From Telmatospirillum sp. J64-1 (GTDB lineage: Bacteria; Pseudomonadota; Alphaproteobacteria; Rhodospirillales; Magnetospirillaceae), in the NCBI RefSeq assembly GCF_006980715.1, contig NZ_SBHN01000026.1:1-64000 (forward strand): DNA of 64,000 nucleotides, given 5' to 3'. Numbering within the stretch: position 1 is the first letter of the stretch; each line of letters begins with the position of its first letter. The position numbers were made by a program, and so were the translations under genes. Below are positions 16,832 through 24,804 of this stretch, piece after piece. Under the pieces are notes generated by a model. The model made no database searches, was not told where the DNA came from, and saw only the letters and a list, made by a program, of their open reading frames with translations.

Positions 16832-17671
16832 TCACTCCGGGAAGCTGACAAGGCGGGCGATGCGGGCGAGGATCTGGTCGAGGATCATGCCGACCACGCC
16901 GATCGCCACGATCGCCGTGATCACATTGGTGATCGACAGGTTGTTCCACTCGTTCCAGACGAAGTAGCCGATCCCCGTACCGCCGACGAGCATCTCGGCG
17001 GCGACGATCACCAGCCAAGCGATGCCGATGGAGATGCGCATGCCGGTCAGGATGGTCGGGGCCGCCGCCGGAAGGATCACCAGGAAAGCCCGGCGGAAGG
17101 CCCCCACTTCCAGGGTCCGCGCCACGTTCAGCCATTCCTTGCGGACACTGGCGACGCCGAAGGCGGTGTTGATCAGCATCGGCCACAGCGAGCAGATGAA
17201 GATCACGAAGATCGCCGACAGCCCGCTATCCTTGATGGTGTAGAGGGCCAGCGGCATCCAGGCCAACGGCGAGATCGGCTTCATGACCTGGATGAAGGGG
17301 TCCAGCGCCCGCGACATCAGCGGCGACATGCCGATCAGGAAGCCGACCGGAATGGCGACCGCCACGGCCAGGAAATAGCCCAAGGCGACACGCAGGATGG
17401 AATGGCCGAGCTGGATGCCCAGCCCCATGTCGTTGGTGCCCCGGACATAGAAGGGATCGGACAGGTGGCCCCACAGAGTAGCGGCCACGTCCATCGGGCC
17501 GGGCATCGCCGACTTGCCCTGCACGGCGGCCTGCCCCATCAGCGCGGCATAGGCGGGGTCCATCTCGACGGTGGGCCCCGTACCGCTGACGGCAAGGTGC
17601 CAGGCCAGGAGGAAAAGCCCGAACAGGACGACCGAAAGGATGCCCGCGCGCAATGGCAAGGAATTGATCAT
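16832..17671 (-). CDS. cynB: Nitrate/cyanate-family ABC transporter permease
   Basis: The 279-aa inner-membrane protein of the NtrB/SsuC type has six or so helices. Residues 70-280 hold the BPD_transp_1 domain, with the ATPase-coupling EAA-like region (RTLEVGAFRRAFLVILPAAAPTILTGMRISIGIAW). The N-terminal 65 residues contain one helix and a periplasmic stretch. It lies between the binding-protein and ATPase genes with gaps of 11 and 4 bp, so they are cotranscribed. It forms the channel for the substrate delivered by the Tat-exported protein upstream. Confidence 0.85.
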   Translation of the reverse strand: MINSLPLRAGILSVVLFGLFLLAWHLAVSGTGPTVEMDPAYAALMGQAAVQGKSAMPGPMDVAATLWGHLSDPFYVRGTNDMGLGIQLGHSILRVALGYFLAVAVAIPVGFLIGMSPLMSRALDPFIQVMKPISPLAWMPLALYTIKDSGLSAIFVIFICSLWPMLINTAFGVASVRKEWLNVARTLEVGAFRRAFLVILPAAAPTILTGMRISIGIAWLVIVAAEMLVGGTGIGYFVWNEWNNLSITNVITAIVAIGVVGMILDQILARIARLVSFPE

Positions 17672-17682
17672 TGCCTCTCCTC

Positions 17683-19044
17683 TCAGCTCACCCGCTTGAT
17701 GGGGAAGGATGCCAGATAGCCCTCGGGATCGGCCGGATCGAAGGGCTTGCCCATGACGGAGAAGGACTTCTCGGTCGTCTCCGGCGCTTCCAGCCCGGCT
17801 TCCTTCATCAGCCGCGCCGCATCGGTGGCGAGGAAGACCTGGCGGGCAAGGCTGGTGTAATCCACCTCGCCCTTGATCTGCCCCCAGCGCTTCATCTGCG
17901 TCAGGATCCAGACGGCGAAGGATTCCCAGGGGAAGGGATCGAAGTCGATGCGATCGGGGACCTGCCGCACATTACCCAGGCCGTCCGCGAAGGTGCCGGT
18001 CAGTACCTGCTCGACCACCGTCACCGGCTGATTCAGGTAGTTGGTGGGGGCGATGGCTTCGGCGATTTCCTTGCGGTTCTCGGCCTTCGAGGCATAGGCC
18101 GTCGATTCGATGATCGCGCGCAGCAGGGCGGCATAGGTGTTGGGCATCTCGGTGACGAATTTCTGCGAGGCGGCAAAGGCGCAGCAGGGATGACGGTCCC
18201 AGATCTCCTTCGACAGGATGTGGATGAAGCCCACCCCATCATAAACCGCGCGCTGGTTCACCGGATCGGGCGCCAGGAAGCCGTCGATATTGTCGGCCCG
18301 CAGATTCGCCACCATGTCCGGCGGCGGCACGGCACGGATCTGGACATCGGTATCCGGGTCGAGTCCGGCCTCGGCGAGGTAGTAGCGCAGCAGGTAATTG
18401 TGCATCGAATAGTCGAAGGGAATGGCCAGCCGGAAGCCCTTCCACTGCTTCGGGTCGCGCTTGTCCTTGTGCTTCATCGCCAGGGTGATCGCCTGGCCGT
18501 TCACATTCTCCACCGCCGGCATCGTATAGGGGATGGGATTGGAACCGGCACCGATGGTGATGGCCAGCGGCATCGGCGAAAGCATGTGGGCGGCGTCATA
18601 TTCCTCGTTCAGGGTCTTGTCGCGGATGACCGCCCAGCCCGCCGTCTTGACCACCTCCACGTTCAGATTCTGCTTGGCGTAGAAGCCCATGGGATGGGCC
18701 ATGATGATCGGCGTGGCGCAGGTGATCGGGATGAAGCCGATCTTGAGGTTGGTCTTCTCCAGCGGGCCGGTGCTGGCCAGCGCGTCGGCGGCCATGCCCA
18801 AAGGCAGGACGGAAGCGATGGCGGCTGTCGCCGCCGAGCTGCCGACGGCACGCAGGAAATTCCGGCGGGTCAGGTCGTTGGGGAACAAGGCGCGCATCGC
18901 CGCACTCTCGACCACGCGGCTCAGCCGTCCTTCATCACTGGCGAGCGCGCTGTCGTGTTCCGCCTGGGACTTGTGCTGCCCGCACGAGCACCCGGCATGG
19001 CTCAAGCGTCGCGAAGGGTCGAAAGGATCGTCGAAGGTAGACAT
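17683..19044 (-). CDS. cynA: Tat-exported CmpA/NrtA-family substrate-binding protein
   Basis: The 453-aa protein has a long N-terminus. Residues 16-30 carry H-x2-C-x-C-x2-H-x5-H (H16, C19, C21, H24, H30), a possible metal site. The twin-arginine signal LTRRNFLRAVG (Arg60-Arg61) with a hydrophobic stretch ending ADALA comes only after 55 residues. The mature part is an NrtA/CmpA-type binding protein (LKIGFIPITCATPIIMAHPMGFY). It is the first gene of the operon, 60 bp after a sigma-54 promoter. Family members bind nitrate, bicarbonate or cyanate, and cyanase linkage favours cyanate. The symbol follows the cyn convention and is functional inference. A downstream start at the Tat signal would remove the Cys/His motif. 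Confidence 0.82.
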   Translation of the reverse strand: MSTFDDPFDPSRRLSHAGCSCGQHKSQAEHDSALASDEGRLSRVVESAAMRALFPNDLTRRNFLRAVGSSAATAAIASVLPLGMAADALASTGPLEKTNLKIGFIPITCATPIIMAHPMGFYAKQNLNVEVVKTAGWAVIRDKTLNEEYDAAHMLSPMPLAITIGAGSNPIPYTMPAVENVNGQAITLAMKHKDKRDPKQWKGFRLAIPFDYSMHNYLLRYYLAEAGLDPDTDVQIRAVPPPDMVANLRADNIDGFLAPDPVNQRAVYDGVGFIHILSKEIWDRHPCCAFAASQKFVTEMPNTYAALLRAIIESTAYASKAENRKEIAEAIAPTNYLNQPVTVVEQVLTGTFADGLGNVRQVPDRIDFDPFPWESFAVWILTQMKRWGQIKGEVDYTSLARQVFLATDAARLMKEAGLEAPETTEKSFSVMGKPFDPADPEGYLASFPIKRVS

Positions 19045-19103
19045 GGCAGGTTCCCCTTTCCATTGCGGCGATGACGCCTGTGGGCGTCGCGTGGCAATGA
19101 AAG

Positions 19104-19120
19104 CGCAAGGAACGTGCCAA
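19104..19120 (-). promoter_or_regulatory. Sigma-54 promoter of the cyanate operon
   Basis: On the minus strand the sequence reads TTGGCACG, four bases, TTGCGC. This matches the -24/-12 consensus TGGCACR-N4-TTGC at every key position. The invariant GG is at 19118-19117 and the GC at 19106-19105. It is 60 bp upstream of the binding-protein ATG and next to a divergent sigma-54 activator gene. A short dyad ACGAA-aa-TTCGT (19179-19190) lies about 60 bp further upstream and could be part of the activator site, but that part is weak. Confidence 0.85.
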
Positions 19121-19227
19121 AGCACGAACAGGCACTAATCTCTTGAAATTCCGAGGGAAAGGCTGCTATCCAGGAATTACGAAAATTCGTCATTGGCGAT
19201 ATTTCGCGATTAGAATAGCGGAAATTC

Positions 19228-21144
19228 GTGAAAAGGCCGGGGATGCATTCTGTCAGCAGGATTTCCAGAGGGCTTTTCGACTCCCTTCCCGATGCGGCTC
19301 TGGTGATCGAGTTGGCCTCCGGGCGCATTCTCGAGGTCAATGCCGCCCTCTGCCATCTCCTCGGCTATGACCGGGACTATCTGCTCCGCCTTACCGTCAT
19401 CGATCTGTTCCGGGGGCAGGAAGCGGCCTTCCTGGTCTTCACTGAGGCGGTGATCAGCAAGGGCGCCTATTGGACCCGTGGTCTGACGCTGCGCCATGCC
19501 GACTGCTCCGACCTTTCTCTGGAATTTGTCGGCACGCTTCTTCCGGACGCGGAAGAGATGCTGCTCACCCTCTACGACCTCGATGCCCGCAGGCGCCGGG
19601 ACATCGAGGCGGAAGGCGAGCTTTACCTCCATGACGGCCTGGGCGAATGGCAGCGGGTGGAACGGGTCTTCCAGGATATCGAGCGCGAGAACCAGTTGAT
19701 CCTCAAGGCGGCGGGCGAAGGCATCTATGGCGTCAATGCCGAAGGCAAGACCACCTTCGTCAATCCCGCCGCCGAACGCATCCTGGGCTGGCCGGCGGAG
19801 GAATTGCTGGGGCGGGATTTCCATGCCATCGCCCATCACCACCATGCCGACGGCACGCCCTATCTGGCGCATGAATGCCCCATCTACGCCGCCTTCCGCG
19901 ACGGCCGCGTACACCGGGTTTCCGACGAGGTGTTCTGGGCCCGGGACGGCCGCCCGGTGTGGGTGGAATATACCAGCACCCCCATCCGCGTGGGCAGCAG
20001 GCTGGTAGGAGCGGTGATCGTGTTCCGCGACATCTCGCAGCGCCGCGAGGCCGATGAACGCCTGCGCGCCGCCCTGGCCGAAGTGGACCGCCTGCGCCAG
20101 CGCCTGGAGCTCGAGAACGCCTATTTGCAGGAAGAAATCAGGATCTCGGGCAACCATCACGGCATCATCGGCAACAGTGCGGCGGTCCAGAAGATCCTCA
20201 AGCAGGTGGACCTGGTCGCGCCGACCGAGGCCTCGGTGCTGATCACCGGGGAATCCGGCACCGGGAAGGAGCTGATCGCCCGCGCCATCCACGAGGCCAG
20301 CGGCCGGTCCAAGCGGCCCTTGATCCGCGTCAACTGCGCCGCCATTCCCCGGGAATTGTTCGAAAGCGAGTTCTTCGGCCATGCCAAGGGCGCCTTCACC
20401 GGCGCGGTGCGCGACCGCGTGGGGCGGTTCGAACTTGCCGATGGCGGCACGCTGTTCCTGGACGAGGTCGGAGAAATCCCGCTGGACCTGCAAGGCAAAC
20501 TGCTCCGGGTGCTTCAGGACGGCCTGTTCGAGCGCGTGGGCGAGGAGCGGACACGCACTGTCGATGTCCGTATCGTCGCCGCCACCAACAGGGATCTGCG
20601 CGCCGAAGTCGAGGCCGGACGGTTCCGGCAGGACCTCTACTTCCGCCTCAACGTCTTCCCCATCGAAACACCGCCTTTGCGCGAACGGCCGGAAGACATC
20701 CCGCAGTTGGCGGCGCATTTCCTGCGCGACCTGACCCGCAAGCTGAACCTGGGCGAGTTCAGCCTGACCGAAGGCGACGTGCGAAGGCTGATCGCCTATA
20801 GCTGGCCCGGCAATGTGCGGGAATTGCAGAATGTGATGGAACGGGCGGCCATCCTCGGCCGCAACGGCCGCATCCACCTGGACCTGCCCGCCCAGATCGC
20901 CTCTCCCCTGCCCTTGCCCGGAACGGCGGAAGGCAAAGCGGCGATCGAGACCAAGCAGGACCTGCGGGCACGCGAACGCACCAACATCCTCGCGGCCCTC
21001 GAAACCGCGAAAGGCAAGATCTCAGGCCCCGGCGGCGCGGCGGAACTGCTCGGCGTCCCTTCCACGACCCTCAATTCCCGCATCAAGACCCTGGGCATCG
21101 ACCTTCAGAGCGTCAGGAACCGCGCCAGGCACAGGTCGTTCTGA
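19228..21144 (+). CDS. PAS-domain sigma-54-dependent transcriptional activator
   Basis: The 638-aa protein has two PAS domains (about residues 15-120 and 155-280), a short coiled coil, and a central AAA+ domain with Walker A GESGTGK (341-347), the sigma-54 contact loop GAFTGA (388-393), Walker B LFLDEVGEI and the arginine-finger region. A C-terminal Fis-type HTH (GGAAELLGVPSTTLNSRIKTLGI) completes it. It has no receiver domain, so it senses a small ligand or redox state through PAS rather than phosphorylation. It is divergent from the cyanate operon, whose sigma-54 promoter lies in the shared gap, and is therefore its likely activator. The PAS ligand is unknown. Confidence 0.88.
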   Translation: MKRPGMHSVSRISRGLFDSLPDAALVIELASGRILEVNAALCHLLGYDRDYLLRLTVIDLFRGQEAAFLVFTEAVISKGAYWTRGLTLRHADCSDLSLEFVGTLLPDAEEMLLTLYDLDARRRRDIEAEGELYLHDGLGEWQRVERVFQDIERENQLILKAAGEGIYGVNAEGKTTFVNPAAERILGWPAEELLGRDFHAIAHHHHADGTPYLAHECPIYAAFRDGRVHRVSDEVFWARDGRPVWVEYTSTPIRVGSRLVGAVIVFRDISQRREADERLRAALAEVDRLRQRLELENAYLQEEIRISGNHHGIIGNSAAVQKILKQVDLVAPTEASVLITGESGTGKELIARAIHEASGRSKRPLIRVNCAAIPRELFESEFFGHAKGAFTGAVRDRVGRFELADGGTLFLDEVGEIPLDLQGKLLRVLQDGLFERVGEERTRTVDVRIVAATNRDLRAEVEAGRFRQDLYFRLNVFPIETPPLRERPEDIPQLAAHFLRDLTRKLNLGEFSLTEGDVRRLIAYSWPGNVRELQNVMERAAILGRNGRIHLDLPAQIASPLPLPGTAEGKAAIETKQDLRARERTNILAALETAKGKISGPGGAAELLGVPSTTLNSRIKTLGIDLQSVRNRARHRSF

Positions 21145-21155
21145 CACCTGGCGCG
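21121..21155 (+). terminator. Hairpin at the 3' end of the sigma-54 activator gene
   Basis: A perfect 9-bp inverted repeat (CGCGCCAGG / CCTGGCGCG) overlaps the stop codon. There is no T-run after it, so it may be a factor-dependent terminator or simply a 3' stabilising stem. Confidence 0.35.
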
Positions 21156-21172
21156 GTAGCCCAAGCGGTTCG

Positions 21173-22003
21173 TCAACCCGGCCGGTCGCAGTGATAGGCG
21201 CGTTCCTTCTGCCGCGCGTGAAGGGCACGGGCTTCATCCAGATGCGCCGCAATATTATTCCAGGCCGTGCTGCCGAGCGGCATGCGCGGGGGAAGCGCGT
21301 CCGCTCCGGCCAGGGCGATCATCTTGTCGGCCATCTTCCCGGCATCGCCGGTAAGCGGAAAGGTCCCTTCACGGATGCCCTTGCGCACCGCTCCCGCCGG
21401 AGTGCCGTCATAGACCGGGATCGGCTCGGCCATGTCCAGCGCGGCGGCGAAGCCCGTCACAGTCGGCCCCGGCTCCACCGTGCAGATCTCGATCCCGAAA
21501 GGCGCGACCTCCTGCGCGACCGAGGCGAGAAACCCCTCCTGCCCCCATTTGCTGGCGTGATAGAGGCTGAAGGCAGGATAGGCGATACGCCCGCCTTCCG
21601 AGGTCACTTGCAGGATCCGTCCTCCGCCGTTTTCCCGCAGCCGGGGGATGATTCGGCGAATGAACAGGATCGTGCCGATCAGGTTACCTTCGATCTGGTG
21701 CCGGACCTGGTCCTCGCTGACTTCCTCCGCCGCACCGAAGGTTCCGAAACCGGCATTGCTGATAATCCTGTCGATCCTGGGGAAGGCCGTGAAGGCGCCC
21801 TCGACGGCCGCGGCGATGGTTTCCGGTTTACGCAGATCCATCTCGGCCGTCCACAGCCGGTCGGGATAGCGTGCGGCAAGATCGTCCAGTGCACCGCTGC
21901 GCCGGTAGGTTGCCGCGACACTATCGCCACGTTCGAGCACCCTCTCGGCGATCAAGCGCCCGAAGCCGGAACTGGCGCCGGTAATAAACCATGTATGGGT
22001 CAT
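21173..22003 (-). CDS. Short-chain dehydrogenase/reductase
   Basis: The 276-aa classical SDR has the NAD(P)-binding TGASSGFG near residue 8, the NAG-type motif ISNAGFGTFG, and the catalytic serine region ILQVTSEGG followed by YHASK (Tyr-x3-Lys). It is a cytoplasmic oxidoreductase whose substrate cannot be assigned. The start at MTHTWFITG follows a GGGAAAATC stretch; five residues further upstream is possible. It is divergent from a LysR regulator with under 100 bp between them, the usual arrangement of a LysR protein with its target gene. Confidence 0.8.
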   Translation of the reverse strand: MTHTWFITGASSGFGRLIAERVLERGDSVAATYRRSGALDDLAARYPDRLWTAEMDLRKPETIAAAVEGAFTAFPRIDRIISNAGFGTFGAAEEVSEDQVRHQIEGNLIGTILFIRRIIPRLRENGGGRILQVTSEGGRIAYPAFSLYHASKWGQEGFLASVAQEVAPFGIEICTVEPGPTVTGFAAALDMAEPIPVYDGTPAGAVRKGIREGTFPLTGDAGKMADKMIALAGADALPPRMPLGSTAWNNIAAHLDEARALHARQKERAYHCDRPG

Positions 22004-22098
22004 GATTTTCCCTTTCATTTCGATAAGCTCGAAATAGGGTGGAAAAGCGTTTGAAAAATCCGTTCAATGCGGCCCAGCCTGTTCGAAATCGGCCAGTA

Positions 22099-22992
22099 AT
22101 GAGCGACCCAACCCTCAAGGACCTGCGCATTTTCCTCGCCGTTGCCGACAGCGGCAGCTTCCGCGCCGCCGCCCGCCGGCTCGACATGGCACCGTCCAGT
22201 TTGAGCCACGCGATCTCGGGCCTCGAAGGGCAATTGAACCTGCGCCTCTTTCACCGCACGACGCGCAGTATTGCGCTGACGGAGGAAGGCGCGCGGTTTC
22301 TCGAGCAAATCCGACCGGTGCTTGAGGAATTGGGCGGCATCCTGGCGGATGCGGGCGCATCGGCCGGCGAGGTTACGGGGACGCTACGGGTCAACGCGCC
22401 CTACGCGGCGATCCAGTTGCTGATAGAGAATATCGTCCCCGACTTCCTGGCCGCCCATCCCGCCATTCACCTGGAGCTCCGCCATGAGGAGCGCTTGGTC
22501 GACATCGTGGCCGAGGGCTGCGACGCGGGCATCCGGCTGGGCGAGGCGGTTCCGCCCGACATGATCGGCATTCCCTTCGGCGGACCAGCCCGCTTCATTC
22601 CGGTCGCTTCACCCGCCTTTCTGGCCGCGCATGGAAGGCCCGAGACACCGGAGGACCTGAAACGCTTCGACTGCATCCGCATCCGCCTCCCCGGCGGCGC
22701 GCTCTATGCGTGGGAGTTCTCTCGGGACGGGGCGGCGGCGGCGGTCGATGTTCCCGGCCGCCTGACCCTCGACCGAATGGCCCTCTCGATCGCCGCCGCC
22801 GCACGCGGCCTCGGTATCGCCTTCGTGCTCGAAGGAGCGGTGCGTGACCTCATCGCCTCGGGACGGTTGGTGCCCGTCCTCCGGGAGTGGACGACGGAAG
22901 AGCCGGGACTGATGCTCTATTATCCGGGCCGCAGATACGTCCCCCCAGCCCTGCGCGCCTTCATCGATTTCATCCGGGGCCGGAGAGTATAG
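22099..22992 (+). CDS. LysR-family transcriptional regulator
   Basis: The 297-aa protein has an N-terminal winged HTH (LRIFLAVADSGSFRAAARRLDMAPSSLSHAISGLEGQLNLRLFHRTTRSIALTEEG) and a C-terminal type-II periplasmic-binding-like effector domain (about 90-295). The ATG at 22099 starts right before the HTH; an upstream in-frame ATG at 22039 would overlap the promoter region and is less likely. The neighbour SDR gene is divergent, so it is the probable target. The LIENIVPDFLAAHPAIHLELRHEER segment is typical of the subgroup that controls oxidoreductases. Confidence 0.85.
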   Translation: MSDPTLKDLRIFLAVADSGSFRAAARRLDMAPSSLSHAISGLEGQLNLRLFHRTTRSIALTEEGARFLEQIRPVLEELGGILADAGASAGEVTGTLRVNAPYAAIQLLIENIVPDFLAAHPAIHLELRHEERLVDIVAEGCDAGIRLGEAVPPDMIGIPFGGPARFIPVASPAFLAAHGRPETPEDLKRFDCIRIRLPGGALYAWEFSRDGAAAAVDVPGRLTLDRMALSIAAAARGLGIAFVLEGAVRDLIASGRLVPVLREWTTEEPGLMLYYPGRRYVPPALRAFIDFIRGRRV

Positions 22993-22998
22993 TCCCTT

Positions 22999-24804
22999 TC
23001 ATAGGACAACCACCTGAGTCGCCTTGACATGCCAGTGCTTGACCTTTTGCTGGGCATCCCACATCCGCCGATACCTACCGGCGGCAGCCAGCAATTCTTC
23101 GTGCCTGCCGCTCTCCACCAGACGGCCTTCTTCGAGAACCAGAATTTGGTCGGCGCCCACGATGGTCGAAAGCCTGTGGGCGATCACCACCACCGTCTTG
23201 TGGCTTACCAAAGCGTCGATGGCGCGTTGCACCGAAATTTCACTCTCGGTATCGAGAGCTGCCGTCGGTTCGTCGAGGATGACGATGGGGGCGTTCTTGA
23301 GCAGGGCCCGGGCAATGGAAATGCGCTGCCTTTCGCCACCGGAAAGCCTCCCCCCGATATCGCCGAGGCGGGTTTCCCAGGCTTGCGGCAAGCGCATGAT
23401 GAAATCCAGGCACTGTGCCGCCTCGGCCACCGCCCGGACCTCAGCGTCGGTGGCATCGGGCCGGGCCATGCGAATGTTGTTCATCACCGTGTCATCGAAT
23501 AGATAGACGTCCTGGAAAACCACGGAAATCAGGTCGTGAAGGCGATCGAGGGGGATGTTGCGCAGGTCAACGCCACCGATCCGCACGCTGCCGGCCTGCG
23601 GATCGAAATGGCGCAGCAGCAGCCGCGTCAGCGTCGTCTTGCCCGATCCTGACGGCCCGACCAAGGCCGTCAGACTGCGTTCGGGAAATTCCGCTGTGAA
23701 GTCTCGGATCGACGGGGCGTTGGCATACGCATACTGGAAGGTCACCCCTTCAAAGCGGATTTCGTGAGAGGGGGGAAGCGCCTGGGGCAGGCGCTGCTCC
23801 AGCGGCTTGATGGCGAACAGGGCCTGGATCCGCTCGAGGGCCGATTCGATCATTTCAAGGATGGCGGTGTACAGAATGAAGGTGGACAACGGCTCGAAGA
23901 AGCGCGCCATGATCACCAGAAGGGCGGCGAGCACGGCAACGTCCAGCGAACCGCCGAGTACGAACAGCACACCGAGGGCGAGCACGAACAGCAGCCCCAC
24001 TTCCACGATGCTGGCGACCAGGATATTCGGCTTGGCGCCCTTGCGATGGCCATAGATCTGGATTTCTTCCAGCCGGCTGAAGGTCGCGGCCAGGCGCTCG
24101 GCCTTGGCTCCGGCCTGACAGGCCGCCCGCAGCACCGGCAGCCCCTGCATGTATTCCAGAACGTCCGCATTCGCCTGCTGGTGCGCCTCGGCCAGGATGC
24201 GCTTGCCACGCCCCAACGCCGGCCGCCGCCAGCGGTAGAGCGGTACGATCGCGGGAAACACCAGCAGCAGGGCCACGGCCATGCGCCAATCCACCGCCAA
24301 GAGTGCAATCGCCGTGGCAAGGGGCGTGATCACGGCGATAAAGATCAGGTTGAGGATGGTCAGGGTGGTCAGCAGGTTTTCATCGACATTATTCAGTACC
24401 ATGGAGTTCATTTCGCCGGTGCGCTTGTCCTGCAGGACCTCCAACGGAATACGACGCAACTGCTCGCCCAGCCGGGTACGCAGGCGATGTGTCGCCTGTG
24501 CCATCTGCCCGTCGAAATCGAAGGCCTGGGCCCGCCAGCGCAAGACCGAACTGATCACCATTAGCAAGGTGCAGGCCCCCAGCCACGCCAGCGCCGCCGC
24601 GCCCTCCCGCTGTGAAAAGATCGCCAAGAACAAGGGAACGATGCAGGCCAGCGCCAGCCCCTGTACGACCGCCGCCGCCAGCAGACCGATCAAGCTCCGG
24701 CGCAGCTGGGCGGCACCGGGGCCGACACTGTCGATCAGTTGCCTGTAGGTCGTGCGCCAGGGCGTGGGGCCCGACCTGCGCGGGGAATTGGCGCCGTTGC
24801 TCAT
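22999..24804 (-). CDS. ABC exporter-fold siderophore transporter, IrtB/YbtQ type
   Basis: The 601-aa half-transporter has six membrane helices (about residues 30-310) fused to an ATPase domain: Walker A GPSGSGKT, signature LSGGERQR, Walker B IVILDEPTAALD and H-loop AHRLS. It overlaps its partner gene by four bases (ATGA), so the two form a heterodimer. Although of exporter fold, such pairs (IrtAB, YbtPQ) import ferric siderophores across the inner membrane, and a catechol siderophore locus with Fur boxes lies immediately upstream. Export of the siderophore is the alternative. The protein is unusually close to the convergent LysR gene (6-bp gap). Confidence 0.82.
   Translation of the reverse strand: MSNGANSPRRSGPTPWRTTYRQLIDSVGPGAAQLRRSLIGLLAAAVVQGLALACIVPLFLAIFSQREGAAALAWLGACTLLMVISSVLRWRAQAFDFDGQMAQATHRLRTRLGEQLRRIPLEVLQDKRTGEMNSMVLNNVDENLLTTLTILNLIFIAVITPLATAIALLAVDWRMAVALLLVFPAIVPLYRWRRPALGRGKRILAEAHQQANADVLEYMQGLPVLRAACQAGAKAERLAATFSRLEEIQIYGHRKGAKPNILVASIVEVGLLFVLALGVLFVLGGSLDVAVLAALLVIMARFFEPLSTFILYTAILEMIESALERIQALFAIKPLEQRLPQALPPSHEIRFEGVTFQYAYANAPSIRDFTAEFPERSLTALVGPSGSGKTTLTRLLLRHFDPQAGSVRIGGVDLRNIPLDRLHDLISVVFQDVYLFDDTVMNNIRMARPDATDAEVRAVAEAAQCLDFIMRLPQAWETRLGDIGGRLSGGERQRISIARALLKNAPIVILDEPTAALDTESEISVQRAIDALVSHKTVVVIAHRLSTIVGADQILVLEEGRLVESGRHEELLAAAGRYRRMWDAQQKVKHWHVKATQVVVL

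Noticed and set aside
19210-20877. 555-aa minus-strand frame opposite the sigma-54 activator
   Set aside because: The plus strand has all AAA+ motifs; the opposite frame has none.
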